Shown: in pieces, positions 36,202 to 45,355 of the stretch
Layout: every line of letters begins with the position of its first letter
How positions within the stretch are numbered: the stretch's first letter is position 1
Translations under genes and position numbers: made by a program
Notes under the pieces: generated by a model
Told to the model about the DNA's origin: nothing
The model's database searches: none
What the model saw: only the letters and a program-made list of their open reading frames with translations
Source of the DNA: Mucilaginibacter paludis DSM 18603
Lineage (GTDB): Bacteria > Bacteroidota > Bacteroidia > Sphingobacteriales > Sphingobacteriaceae
Assembly: GCF_000166195.2 (NCBI RefSeq)
Contig: NZ_CM001403.1
Span: 1,116,001-1,180,000, forward strand
Reading direction: 5' to 3'
Length of the DNA: 64,000 bases

Positions 36202-36752
36202 GTCAGTTAATCTATCAATATATCATATTTTATCAGGATGATATCTATTTCCTGATCCGCAAAGCCCTTCTTATAACTATACGGAATTTAACAAATAAGG
36301 TTTTTAAAATTGTTAAGCCCTAATTTTTTTAAAAAAAATGCCATTAATATACGTTAATTTATATTTGACCATTGTAGTAAATTTAAGGTTTAATGTAAAT
36401 TAAACACTAATAGGGTCACTTTATTAAAACTAAACCAGATGCAAAAAACCAGTTAGCCATGCATTGCATTTATTATTTCTTTAGAGCATCAAGTTGTCTC
36501 AATCTCCCGAATAATCTTGTTGCTGAATGCAAGCTAATGATAATTAACTAAACCTAAAAGTATTTTTTTCAAAAAGGAAATTAATATCCTACAGTTAATG
36601 TATAACCTACAGCATTGTTATGCCCATATCCTCAAATGGCTTCTCCCGGAATAAAAAACCTTTAGCAACAAAATTGATATAGGCGGATACAGCCACAGCG
36701 CACATTAGGCCATATCACGAATGCTATAACCATGGTGAACAATTAAATCATC
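36202..36752. other. Gene-free AT-rich interval
   Basis: The 551 bases between fecI and the lipoprotein gene 36753-37751 show no credible frame, RNA gene or clear terminator. They are AT-rich and probably hold the fecI promoter region. Nothing else is seen. Confidence 0.6.
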
Positions 36753-37751
36753 TTAAAACTTGGCAGTCATATCAACAAAGGGAACTATTTGGCTCCCCTG
36801 AGGTTTCTGGTTAAATGCAGAAAAAAAGATATATTTATTATTCTTATCTATACCCGGAAACACTTGGCCTATCACCTTTTTAATGCTTTCGTTCTCTTTT
36901 CTTAATCCGGTGGTATCGCTTAATTTAATGCGCGACAAATAATAAATGGCCGGAAATACACCAGCATCATTTGTCTGGTTGGTTATCCTGAATATTTGGG
37001 GTTTGGTTGATACCTGGCTAACTGCCAAAGGCAGCTTGTATTTGGTATTAGCCTCGTTTACTAATTGCCTGTAAAACTTTCTCATTTCTGCGTCTTGTGG
37101 GTATTCCCACACTATACTCGGGTTGTTGCATTTGCCTGCCTGGTCCATCGAGTTTGTTGCGTCAATCAAATAGCCTTTTTCATATTCATCCTTTGCCTGT
37201 TTAAATAACTGGGGCGCTGTTTTGCCATTGCAGGTATATTGCTGCAAATCAAGTTTATTCAATTTCCAACCATAGTCGTAGTTACAATATACGGCAGATA
37301 TCACCCACTTATCGCCTGTAGTCTTAGGTATCATAAAAGCGATATACATTTCTTCGGTTAAGGCCCGGCACCTCAGCGTATATTTATTACCGTCAAGGGC
37401 GGTAGTTTTTACAACATGGGTATCTGTGGGCTTATAGTTAATAATATAACATTCATCCAGCATATGATAGCTACCCAGCTGGCATTGGTTGCTCAGCAAC
37501 TCTATCAGCCTTTTGTTATCACCATTATCAAGTAACTCTTTCGACATCATGTTTTCTACATCGGCTGACTTATTGGCTTTTAAAGCGGCAAAAAGCTCAT
37601 CGTTTAATTTACGGAAATCCTGATGCCTGCCGCTGTTAATCTGGTTGTTTTTCCATACGCCAGGGTCGCCTGGTCCGCAACTTTGAAAAACAAAAACAAT
37701 AACAAAAAAAGCAAGAGCTTTAATTAAATAAGGTAGGTTTAAAGGTTTCAT
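36753..37751 (-). CDS. Uncharacterised lipoprotein
   Basis: A 332-residue protein with a lipoprotein signal ending in FQSCGPG. The mature part mixes helices with a central stretch (FKQAKDEYEKGYLIDATNSM, then NSMDQAGKCNNPS) that resembles a TPR-like repeat. It is AT-rich compared with neighbours. No family was recognised and no neighbour points to a role. It may be a lineage-specific surface or periplasmic protein. Confidence 0.7.
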   Translation of the reverse strand: MKPLNLPYLIKALAFFVIVFVFQSCGPGDPGVWKNNQINSGRHQDFRKLNDELFAALKANKSADVENMMSKELLDNGDNKRLIELLSNQCQLGSYHMLDECYIINYKPTDTHVVKTTALDGNKYTLRCRALTEEMYIAFMIPKTTGDKWVISAVYCNYDYGWKLNKLDLQQYTCNGKTAPQLFKQAKDEYEKGYLIDATNSMDQAGKCNNPSIVWEYPQDAEMRKFYRQLVNEANTKYKLPLAVSQVSTKPQIFRITNQTNDAGVFPAIYYLSRIKLSDTTGLRKENESIKKVIGQVFPGIDKNNKYIFFSAFNQKPQGSQIVPFVDMTAKF

Positions 37752-37953
37752 GTCAGTAATATATTGATCAAATATGAGTAGAATATTTGATTAACATATT
37801 AAAAAAAATCATCCTTATTATAAATTTAAGCTAAGCATATGGCCACCATCAGGCCGAGGATATGGACTAATCTTTCATCAAGTTTCCCCCAATCCGTTCA
37901 AACCCTAAAGCATCCCAGAGGCTGGATTATATCACCTATTGCACAGCAAAATT

Positions 37954-38721
37954 CTACTCCAAATCCAACCGCAAACCATCGTAGGCCAGGTAAATACCTG
38001 CAGGCAGCAGCTGAGACACATCCTGATGTTTACCAAGACGGTGACTGATATGTGTGAAGTAGGTTTGCTCGGCACCTATTTGCTGGGCGAAGGCGATGGC
38101 TTCGCTTAAGGTGAAGTGTGATATATGGTTTTCTTTTTGTAGCGCGTTGATCACCAATATTTTGGTGCCTTTTATTTTTTCGATTTCGGTATCGGTAATG
38201 GTTTTGGCATCGGTGATGTAGGTAAAATCGCCTATCCTGAAGCCGAGTACAGGCAGCTTGTAGTGCATCGCTTCAATAGGGGTGATGTGCACCCGGCCAA
38301 TGTTAAAGGAGTGCCGATCGTCGATAGTATGCAGATCTACCTGGGGGATGCCGGGGTATTTAAATTCGTGGAAGATGTAGGCGAATTCGCGCTTCAGGGC
38401 GGCTTGTACGCGCTCGGTGGCGTAAATATCGATGGCGGATTGTTGCTTGTAGTTGAAGGCGCGGATATCGTCGAGCCCGGCTACGTGGTCTTTATGTTCG
38501 TGGGTAAATACGATGGCGTCGAGGTGGGTAACGTGGGCGCGCAGCATCTGGTACCGGAAATCGGGACCGGAGTCGACCACGATTACTTTGCCCTCCGACT
38601 CCACCATAATGGACGAGCGCAGACGCTTATCATGCTTGTCGGCCGAGGTGCAGACCTCGCAATCGCAGGCTATTACGGGTACGCCTTGTGATGTTCCGGT
38701 ACCTAAAAATGTTATGATCAC
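37954..38721 (-). CDS. MBL-fold metallohydrolase (PhnP/RNase Z-like)
   Basis: A 255-residue hydrolase with a GTG start. The metal-binding core is THEHKDHVAGLDD (~72-84) with further ligands in EAMHYKL, ITDAK and a C-terminal HISHRLG. Near the N-terminus two cysteine pairs (ACDCEVC) fit the structural zinc site seen in PhnP-type phosphodiesterases. The likely reaction is cyclic phosphodiester hydrolysis; the substrate is not evident. Its GTG overlaps by 4 bp the stop codon of the upstream 89-residue gene. Confidence 0.9.
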   Translation of the reverse strand: MIITFLGTGTSQGVPVIACDCEVCTSADKHDKRLRSSIMVESEGKVIVVDSGPDFRYQMLRAHVTHLDAIVFTHEHKDHVAGLDDIRAFNYKQQSAIDIYATERVQAALKREFAYIFHEFKYPGIPQVDLHTIDDRHSFNIGRVHITPIEAMHYKLPVLGFRIGDFTYITDAKTITDTEIEKIKGTKILVINALQKENHISHFTLSEAIAFAQQIGAEQTYFTHISHRLGKHQDVSQLLPAGIYLAYDGLRLDLE

Positions 38722-38987
38722 AGTTGTAGCTTTGTTTGTTTTACCTGGTGCAATATAGCTATCTGTTTTTCATCAAGCAATTGATGATCGATTTCTAATT
38801 CGGATAATAAATCGGCAATGGACTGGATCTTGCTTTCGAGGTTCGAGAATTTATTGATCACCACGATCTTACTGTTGAGCAGCAAACAGGCGCCGGTTTT
38901 AAAGTTCCCTTTTTCGTACCGCACCTTATAACCTGCGGACTTGAGCACGTTCTCCAGTTTTTCGAGGGAGTGTTGGGTGGGAGTCAT
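38718..38987 (-). CDS. Small conserved hypothetical protein
   Basis: An 89-residue soluble protein with a predicted beta-rich first half (AGYKVRYEKGNFKTGACLLL, then KIVVINKF) and a helical second half (SIADLLSEL). No motif was recognised. It overlaps the metallohydrolase gene by 4 bp, so the two are coupled and probably function together, a pairing I believe is common in this phylum. Confidence 0.75.
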   Translation of the reverse strand: MTPTQHSLEKLENVLKSAGYKVRYEKGNFKTGACLLLNSKIVVINKFSNLESKIQSIADLLSELEIDHQLLDEKQIAILHQVKQTKLQL

Positions 38988-39571
38988 GGTTTAGTATTGA
39001 GATGTGCGTATTGCGTATTGAGATGTTTTTTTTAATTTGTTGATCGCTTGAATAATAATATATTCTTAAATTATTGATTATCAACTTGTCGGTATTTGCG
39101 TTGACAATCAGTATTCTTAAATTAGAACATCGGCGCGCTCAATCGCCGCGCGAAGAAGCCCCACCCAAACCTCCCCGGTAGGGAGGGCTTAAAAAGTCTC
39201 CCCTACCGGGGGAGATTAGAGGGGGCTTTGGACTGCCCGATCCTTCCGCCCACAGGCCAACTCCCGGCCCGGCGTGCAGTCGGGCTTTTGCGCACTTTTG
39301 CCTGTGCCGCAATAATTACCGAGGTTCAAACGTCATCCCTTTTTTTTCCGGATGGCCTCGGGATGTGTTACTTATAAACACATCCCGAGCGGCTCCCCTC
39401 TTGAGAGGGGGCGGGTTGGGCGGTGCGCGATGGCAGGGGGTGTGTTTCTTCGCGCGACGAAATTTGCCCGCCTTGCTTATCGCTCGTATAGTACACACCC
39501 CGCGCGATTCCCCTCTCGAGAGGGGAATCGCGCGGGGCCGCCGCTTTTTTTTCAGGCTCCCCTCTTGAGAG
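38988..39571. repeat. Repeat-only interval: family 1 copy 2, then family 2 unit
   Basis: At about 39100-39340 lies family 1 copy 2 on the minus strand, in which the middle is replaced by a different inverted repeat (CTCCCCGGTAGGGAGGG and its near complement, 39158-39235). From about 39370 to 39545 lies a unit of family 2 (CCCTCTTGAGAGGGGGCGGG ... CCCCTCTCGAGAGGGG). A second tandem unit begins at about 39550 and is split by the insertion sequence. No gene. Confidence 0.8.
39562..39571. repeat. 10-bp target site duplication, left
   Basis: CTCTTGAGAG directly before the left end of the insertion sequence. The identical bases follow its right end at 40733-40742. Confidence 0.9.
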
Positions 39572-40732
39572 CAGGGCTGTTGCATTCTAAGTGAGTAATT
39601 GTTTCAATCTGCCGATGTCATTGCAAACGAGTCTTTGTGCTTGTGCTATATTTTGAAAGCCATGAGCTCTGAAAACGTTAATAGCGATGTTTCTAAACAC
39701 CGATATATTTTCTGGTGCATGAGAAGTTCTAATGCGGGAGGCATCCTCTTTAAACGTGACATCCTTTACCCAATGTAGCTTATTCTCTATCCCCCAATGA
39801 CTTCTGATTCCATAGCATAACAATTGTGCATTTTCCCTCACACTGCTGATATAGAATGCGCAATCCTCACTGATCTTATTTTTGTCTTTTACCCAACGCT
39901 CTACCTTGATTACCTGACTGGCGCCTATCCAGGCTTTACTGATTTCTTCTGGCGCCGGGCATATACATACCGATCTGCGCTCTGTACGTCCTTTATTTTT
40001 CTCCAATTCAACGAACTTGCTGCAAACCTTTGCTGTATCCGATGTCAGCGCCGCTATTTTTTCATAAAGGCCCTTTTGATTCTTTTTTACGCCTATCATA
40101 TAATCATTATTCGTACCTATTATCAGCTCAACTGTTTTTTTTGGCAATGTAAGGCGTCAAGCGTAAACGTTACCCCTTCCAATCCCAGTTCAGCAATAAG
40201 CTTGCGTACCACCGGAATTTCACTTTCCTTTGAATTGTCTACAAGACCCTGGGCTAATACTTGACCACGGCTCCCATTATAGATACTTACCAAATTTACA
40301 AATCGCTGTTTTTCAAGCGCATAATCACTCATTGTCCCTTTGATCGCTTTGCCATCTATATTCATCCATTCATTTTTATTGATTTCTGTATACTGACTGG
40401 CCCATTGATAAAAAACTTCGCTTAAACTTTCAAAATCTAAATTCTGCAGTACACGCCTCACGGTATAAAACGTAGGCAAACGGGATTTTTTCGGAGTGAA
40501 ATAAGTCAAAAGATCTTTTTGATTACGCTTTATAAAATCACCCAGAGCACGATAGCCGTAATAACCACTCATCGTCCCCATCACAAATAATAACAAAATA
40601 AACGTTTGGTCATGCCGCTGACCAGCCTTTCTACGCACGTCTGGCAACTTCTGCAAATAGGTTATGATGCCCTTGTCCATACTCTTTTTTCTGCAAATTT
40701 AAATCCTTCTTCTTTTAAATGCAACAGCCCTG
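39572..40732 (-). mobile_element. ISAs1-type insertion sequence, 1161 bp
   Basis: Terminal inverted repeats are 15 bp and perfect (CAGGGCTGTTGCATT at 39572-39586, complement at 40718-40732). A 10-bp target duplication flanks both ends, as is usual for the ISAs1 family. The element carries one transposase in two overlapping frames on the minus strand. It has landed in a CTCTTGAGAGGGG palindrome of repeat family 2. The clean ends suggest a recent insertion. Confidence 0.93.
39587..40680 (-). CDS. ISAs1-family transposase in two overlapping frames
   Basis: The N-terminal frame (40680 to 40123, 185 codons) and the C-terminal frame (40147 to 39587) overlap by 25 bp. Joined at a run of eight A residues (40133-40140 on the complement) by a -1 shift, they give a continuous ISAs1 transposase of ~370 residues. 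The DDE residues lie in [18 protein letters not shown] and the [14 protein letters not shown] region. The shift site contains an A-AAA-AAA slippery heptamer, so programmed frameshifting, transcript slippage or a one-base lesion are all possible. Confidence 0.85.
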
Positions 40733-40742
40733 CTCTTGAGAG
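40733..40742. repeat. 10-bp target site duplication, right
   Basis: CTCTTGAGAG, identical to 39562-39571. Confidence 0.9.
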
Positions 40743-40880
40743 GGGGCGGGCTGGGCGGTGCGCGATGGCAGGGGGTGTGTTTCGACGCGCGACGAACTTT
40801 TTGCGGAATTGTTCATCGCTCGTATAGAACACACCCCTCCGCCCCTCTCGAGAGGGGAATCGCGCGGGCCGCCGCTTTTT
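40733..40880. repeat. Repeat family 2, second tandem unit (right part, after the IS)
   Basis: GAGGGGGCGGGCTGGGCGGTG through CCCCTCTCGAGAGGGG repeats, with small changes, the unit at 39385-39540. Without the insertion sequence the two units would be adjacent tandem copies. Confidence 0.8.
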
Positions 40881-40881
40881 T

Positions 40882-40957
40882 TCTTACTTCTTACCTCTTA
40901 CTTCTCGCCTCTCGCTTCTTACTTCTTACCTCTCGCTTCTCGCCTCTCCCCTCACTA
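40882..40957. repeat. Simple pyrimidine phrase repeat
   Basis: Imperfect units such as CTTACTTCTTACCTCT and CGCTTCTCGCCTCT directly after the lolA-like gene. The same phrase occurs at 13744-13815. Confidence 0.65.
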
Positions 40958-41635
40958 CCTCAAATCAACCACCTCAACGCCTGGGTGCGATTTGACGTCG
41001 AAGGCGAAAACTTCTTCGGATACTTTGAAGTTAGGCACAAAGGTTTGCATGCTGTAGGTGTATTTGTTACCGTTTTTATCAAATATCTGGGCGCTGTAAA
41101 TTTGCTTTTTGGCTTTATCAATCAGCAGGCGCACTTTAAAAAAGGGTTTCTTGGCGTCGGTGGGCGTCATGTCAATCACCTGGCAGGTGGTGGCTCCGGC
41201 TTTTTGTTCGCCGGCGTAAATGTATTTAAAGCCTTTTTCGTAAATGGTGAAGATGTGGGCCGGGTTAAGGGCATCGTCGTTTACGGCTACGTTGTTGAGC
41301 TGTACCTCGTTATCTTTTTTAAGGTAGGTCCATTGCTGTTTGCCGTCGCTTATCAGCTCCTGGGCAATTACAGGTGTTTGACTGCTGCCTTTGCTGTACA
41401 GGGTTACCTTAAACTTGTTGGTTTTTGATTTGGCTATCAACGTACCGGTTTGGCTTTCTTTTACGTTGGCCTGCGGGCTCTCGAGCGTGTACACAAAGTT
41501 GGTTTTAATAACGTCGTACGTTTTGTACTTGCGGCTTACCTCGTTTAAAATCAGTTTGGCTTGCGCGTCTTTCTGAGCAAAAGTGGTGCCCAGGGTGGCG
41601 GTAAAAAGTAATAAATATATAATGTAGGGTTTCAT
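40955..41635 (-). CDS. lolA: LolA-like outer membrane lipoprotein carrier
   Basis: A 226-residue periplasmic protein with a signal peptide (~1-20, LGTTFAQ) and a LolA/LolB-type beta fold: strands such as KFKVTLYSKG, QWTYLKKDNEVQLNNV and KKPFFKVRLLIDKA. It carries lipoproteins through the periplasm to the outer membrane. It is 16 bp downstream of ftsK, an order often kept in this phylum, so both are probably one transcript. Confidence 0.85.
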   Translation of the reverse strand: MKPYIIYLLLFTATLGTTFAQKDAQAKLILNEVSRKYKTYDVIKTNFVYTLESPQANVKESQTGTLIAKSKTNKFKVTLYSKGSSQTPVIAQELISDGKQQWTYLKKDNEVQLNNVAVNDDALNPAHIFTIYEKGFKYIYAGEQKAGATTCQVIDMTPTDAKKPFFKVRLLIDKAKKQIYSAQIFDKNGNKYTYSMQTFVPNFKVSEEVFAFDVKSHPGVEVVDLR

Positions 41636-41651
41636 AAGCTTGTTTTAAAAT

Positions 41652-44264
41652 TTACTTGTCGTCCATGTTGCTCAAAAACTGCTCCAAAGCGTAATCGTCG
41701 GGTATTAAAACCTCGCGGGCCTTGCTGCCCTCAAAGGGGCCTACAATGCCGGCGGCTTCCAGCTGATCAATAATACGGCCGGCGCGGTTGTAGCCCAGCT
41801 TGAGCTTGCGCTGGATGAGCGATGTGGAGCCCTGCTGATGCAGCACAATAAGGCGGGCGGCGTCCTCAAACATGGGATCGCGGTTATCAGCATCGAACTC
41901 TTTGGGGCCGCTTTCGGCACCTTCGCCTACGTATTCGGGCAGCAGGTGGGCGGTAGAGTATCCGCGCTGGGCGCCAATAAAATCGGAGATCTTATCTACC
42001 TCGGGCGTATCTACAAAGGCGCATTGCAGGCGGATGAGATCGTTACCGGTAGAGAGCAGCATATCCCCGCGACCAATGAGCTGATCGGCACCGCCGGAAT
42101 CAAGAATGGTGCGCGAATCGATTTTAGACTGTACCCTGAACGCGATACGCGCCGGGAAGTTGGCCTTAATGGTACCGGTAATAATATTAACCGACGGACG
42201 CTGCGTGGCGATCACCAGGTGGATACCAATAGCGCGGGCCAGCTGCGCCAAACGGGCAATGGGCACCTCAACCTCTTTACCGGCCGTCATCATCAAATCG
42301 GCAAACTCATCCACTATCAGCACAATAAAGGGCAAAAAGCGATGGCCCTCGGTGGGCAGCAGCTTGCGGTTAACAAATTTAACGTTGTACTCCTTGAGGT
42401 TACGTACCTGGGCGTCCTTCAATAAATCGTAGCGCTGGTCCATCTCGATACAGAGCGAGTTGAGCGTGTTGATCACCTTTTTGGTGTCAGTTATAATGGC
42501 GTCGGCCTCGTCGGGCAGTTTGGCCAAAAAGTGCCTTTCTATTTTACGGAACAGCGTAAGCTCCACCTTTTTAGGGTCAACCAGTACAAACTTAAGCTCG
42601 GCAGGGTGTTTTTTATAGAGCAGCGATACCAGGATGGCATTGATACCTACCGACTTACCCTGACCGGTGGCCCCTGCTACCAGCAAGTGGGGCATTTTGG
42701 CCAGGTCGGCAATAAAAATCTCATTCGAGATGGTTTTGCCCAGGGCGATGGGCAGATCCATGGTGGTGTTCTGAAATTTCTCCGACGCGATAACCGAGCG
42801 CATCGACACCATCTCGGGATGCTGGTTAGGTACCTCGATACCAATGGTACCCTTACCCGGCATAGGCGCTATGATGCGGATACCCAGCGCGGCTAAACTG
42901 AGGGCGATATCATCTTCCAGGTTTTTAATTTTGGAGATGCGCACGCCTGGCGCGGGGATAATTTCGTACAGGGTAACCGTGGGGCCGATAGTCGCCTTAA
43001 TTTTATCAATCTCGATATTGTAATGGTTCAGGGTTTCAACAATTTTATTTTTGTTGGCCTCCAGTTCCTCGGTATTCACTACTATTTTATGCGAACCGTA
43101 ATTCTCCAACAGATCGAGCGTAGGGAACTGGTACGACGACAGATCCAAACGCGGATCAAAGGCGCCGAACTGCTCTACCAGATCGTTGGCCGTTACCACA
43201 TCTTCCTTCTCGATACTCAGGATCGAATCGGGCCGGGTTTCGCTCACCGTAAGCGGAATCTCCGTTTCGGGGCTTGGCTCGGGCATTAAAACCAATGGCT
43301 CGTGGATGGGTTTTTCGATATTGAAGATGGGGCCCTTGGGCTCTACTACCTCAGGTTCGGGCTCAGGCTCGGTAAAGCGGGTTGATGGCAGTACGCCCTC
43401 CTGCGTAAGCTTAGGGCCTCGGCCGGGCCACTCAACCGGGGTAAAGGGCGTTTCGGGCTCGCCGGGTATTTTGGATGTATTGGCCCTGATATAGGGCTCG
43501 CCAATATCGGCCACATCGTCAAAGCCGGGCAGGTTGTTCTCTTTCTTTTTACGTTCGGGAAGTTTAAAATCAATGTTATAGGCGATGATCAGAAACGTAA
43601 CGGCGGCAAATATCAGTAGCCCTGCTGCGCCAGCCTGCCCTATCTGGGCATCGAGCAAACGGTTGGTCCAGTAGCCAAACTCGCCCTCCAAAAAATGCGG
43701 ATAATCAATAATAAACCCATGTACAAAGCCAATGGCTATCGAAAAAAAGATGATGCCGAACAAGGCGTACGCCAGCGTTTTATTAACCGGGAACAGGCGC
43801 ACCTTAAACAACAGCCGGTAGCCGATAATAAAAAATACGGCCACAAATATAAACGAGGCTATGCCAAACCACTCAAACATAAACTGGTTGGATAGCAGCG
43901 CGCCAAACTTACCCAGCCAGTTATCAACCATAGGGTTTTTAACGCCGTTATCCATCAGCTCCTGCTGGGTTTTAAACAGGTTGTGCCAGCCGCCGTTGGC
44001 CTTTAAAACATAGCTCTGATCTTCCTGCCAGGTAAACAGGTACGATGTAAAGGCAATTAAAAAATAAACCGATACCACCAGGAAAAATAAACCCAGTACC
44101 TTAATAAAGCGCCCGTCCTTCAGGTTAAACAAGGGCAGGCTCTCTACCTTTTGTTTAACTTGCTTAAGGGGCCTCTCGCCCTTTACAGATGCCTTGGGGT
44201 TACTTTCGTCTTTAAAAGTATTCGACTTAAACTGATTTCCTTTCACAGGCATACCTCTATTCAA
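41652..44264 (-). CDS. ftsK: DNA translocase FtsK
   Basis: An 870-residue septal DNA pump. Membrane helices occupy the N-terminal part (~50-235), followed by an acidic/proline-rich linker (~240-350), the alpha/beta motor domain with Walker A GATGQGKSVG (~530) and a DEFADLMM Walker B, and the C-terminal winged-helix gamma domain (~805-870, LIQRKLKLGYNRAGRIIDQL) that reads KOPS-like sites. It clears chromosome ends from the septum and activates dimer resolution. The alternative ATG is four codons downstream. A promoter lies directly upstream. Confidence 0.96.
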   Translation of the reverse strand: MNRGMPVKGNQFKSNTFKDESNPKASVKGERPLKQVKQKVESLPLFNLKDGRFIKVLGLFFLVVSVYFLIAFTSYLFTWQEDQSYVLKANGGWHNLFKTQQELMDNGVKNPMVDNWLGKFGALLSNQFMFEWFGIASFIFVAVFFIIGYRLLFKVRLFPVNKTLAYALFGIIFFSIAIGFVHGFIIDYPHFLEGEFGYWTNRLLDAQIGQAGAAGLLIFAAVTFLIIAYNIDFKLPERKKKENNLPGFDDVADIGEPYIRANTSKIPGEPETPFTPVEWPGRGPKLTQEGVLPSTRFTEPEPEPEVVEPKGPIFNIEKPIHEPLVLMPEPSPETEIPLTVSETRPDSILSIEKEDVVTANDLVEQFGAFDPRLDLSSYQFPTLDLLENYGSHKIVVNTEELEANKNKIVETLNHYNIEIDKIKATIGPTVTLYEIIPAPGVRISKIKNLEDDIALSLAALGIRIIAPMPGKGTIGIEVPNQHPEMVSMRSVIASEKFQNTTMDLPIALGKTISNEIFIADLAKMPHLLVAGATGQGKSVGINAILVSLLYKKHPAELKFVLVDPKKVELTLFRKIERHFLAKLPDEADAIITDTKKVINTLNSLCIEMDQRYDLLKDAQVRNLKEYNVKFVNRKLLPTEGHRFLPFIVLIVDEFADLMMTAGKEVEVPIARLAQLARAIGIHLVIATQRPSVNIITGTIKANFPARIAFRVQSKIDSRTILDSGGADQLIGRGDMLLSTGNDLIRLQCAFVDTPEVDKISDFIGAQRGYSTAHLLPEYVGEGAESGPKEFDADNRDPMFEDAARLIVLHQQGSTSLIQRKLKLGYNRAGRIIDQLEAAGIVGPFEGSKAREVLIPDDYALEQFLSNMDDK

Positions 44265-44277
44265 CAGTGTTAAAGCG

Positions 44278-44304
44278 CAAATATAAAGTTAATAGATAAA
44301 ACAA
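44278..44304 (-). promoter_or_regulatory. Candidate ftsK promoter
   Basis: On the minus strand TATATTTG (44285-44278) follows TTG (44304-44302) with 16 bases between, close to the TTG-N17-23-TAnnTTTG pattern. The start codon is 14 bases further on. Confidence 0.5.
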
Positions 44305-44348
44305 CTTATTTGTGACGCTTTTTAATTTTTTTACTAATATTGAAATCG

Positions 44349-44999
44349 ATGAATGCTGCTACTCTGGAACAATACATTGAAACAAGTAACATTGAAGGCT
44401 TAACCGCCCTGCTTAACCATGAACCCGCCCTGGCTGGCAGTGTTACCAGCGCAGGCGTATCGGCCCTGATGCTGGCCTGCTACTACCGCAAGCCCCAGGT
44501 TATAGCCCTTTTAAGCCAATACATTAGTCAGCTGAGCCTGTTTGAAGCCGCCGCCACCGGCAGGCTCGATGTGCTGAGCCGCCTGCTGGCCGAACAGCCC
44601 GGCATGGTGAACGAGTTTTCGACCGATGGCTTTACACCCCTCGGCCTGGCCTGCTATTTTGGCCAGCCCCAGGTGGCCAGCTTTTTGATCAGCAGTGGGG
44701 CCGATGTCAACCTGTCGTCGCGCAATGGCTTCCACGTCACGCCCCTCCACTCCGCCGTGGCCGCCAACCAAACTGAAATTACCCGCCTGCTGATTGAGCA
44801 CGGTGCCAACGTAAACGTTAAACAGCAATTGGGCGTAACGCCCCTGCACTCAGCTGCCCAAAACGGCAACGTTGAGATACTGATTATGCTGCTCGAAAAC
44901 AACGCCGCCATTGATGCCCGCATGGAAGGCGGCAAAGTACCCGCAGACCTGGCCCTGGAAAAAGGCTTCGACGATATCGCAGGGATATTGATGGATTGA
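44349..44999 (+). CDS. Ankyrin repeat protein
   Basis: About 216 residues from the ATG at 44349; the frame is open three codons further to a TTG at 44340. At least four or five ankyrin repeats are visible (GFTPLGLACYFGQPQVASFL, HVTPLHSAVAANQTEITRLL, GVTPLHSAAQNGNVEILIML). No signal peptide. Such proteins bind partners; the role is unknown. Its last ~35 bases are the start of a ~104-bp direct repeat copied at 45242. Confidence 0.85.
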   Translation: MNAATLEQYIETSNIEGLTALLNHEPALAGSVTSAGVSALMLACYYRKPQVIALLSQYISQLSLFEAAATGRLDVLSRLLAEQPGMVNEFSTDGFTPLGLACYFGQPQVASFLISSGADVNLSSRNGFHVTPLHSAVAANQTEITRLLIEHGANVNVKQQLGVTPLHSAAQNGNVEILIMLLENNAAIDARMEGGKVPADLALEKGFDDIAGILMD

Positions 45000-45070
45000 G
45001 TTTTTTATTGATTGAATGATTGATTTTTGAGTGATTGATTATGGAGGGATGACGGATTTTTTAGCGGTTT
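44967..45070. repeat. ~104-bp direct repeat, left copy (includes 3' end of ankyrin gene)
   Basis: Runs from TTCGACGATATCGCAGGGAT to TTTTAGCGGTTT and recurs with a few changes at 45242-45348. The two copies flank the palindromic segment 45071-45241. Confidence 0.85.
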
Positions 45071-45241
45071 GAACCCTGTCGCTGTCCGAAATCGCTGTTC
45101 GAAGTCTCTGACTTCGAACGACTATGCGGGTAGTCTCCGACTACCGGTGATGATTTTGGCCAAGTACAAAGAGTTTAATGTTAGCCGGTAGTCGGAGACT
45201 ACCCGCATACAGGTTCGTAGACAAAGTCTACGAACAACACG
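45071..45241. repeat. Nested inverted-repeat element between the two direct repeats
   Basis: A perfect 24-bp inverted repeat (45124-45147 and 45185-45208) with a 37-base loop is flanked by two smaller hairpins, GTTCGAAGT/ACTTCGAAC (45097-45119) and GTTCGTAGAC/GTCTACGAAC (45213-45235). Each 24-bp arm contains a small palindrome of its own (TAGTCNNCGACTA type). No gene. Confidence 0.85.
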
Positions 45242-45348
45242 TTCGACGATATCGAAGGGATATTGATGGATTGAGTTTTTTTAATGATTGAATGATTGAT
45301 TTTTGAGTGATTGATTTGTGGATGGAGTGACGGATTTTTTAGCGGTTT
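45242..45348. repeat. ~107-bp direct repeat, right copy
   Basis: Near-identical to 44967-45070, carrying a copy of the last codons and stop of the ankyrin gene. Confidence 0.85.
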
Positions 45349-45355
45349 TAGCTCC

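Noticed and set aside
39316..39594. Frames of 67-89 codons on both strands
   Set aside because: They fall within repeats of families 1 and 2 upstream of the insertion sequence; palindromic GC-rich DNA gives open frames by chance.
40733..40880. CRISPR-like tandem repeats around the insertion sequence
   Set aside because: Units are ~185 bp, only two, and without spacers; they are repeat family 2.
41838..43895. Several plus-strand frames opposite ftsK
   Set aside because: They are antisense shadows of a clearly coding gene; ftsK motifs lie on the minus strand throughout.
44340..44348. TTG start for the ankyrin gene
   Set aside because: An ATG at 44349, three codons later, is a better start; no ribosome-binding site favours the TTG.
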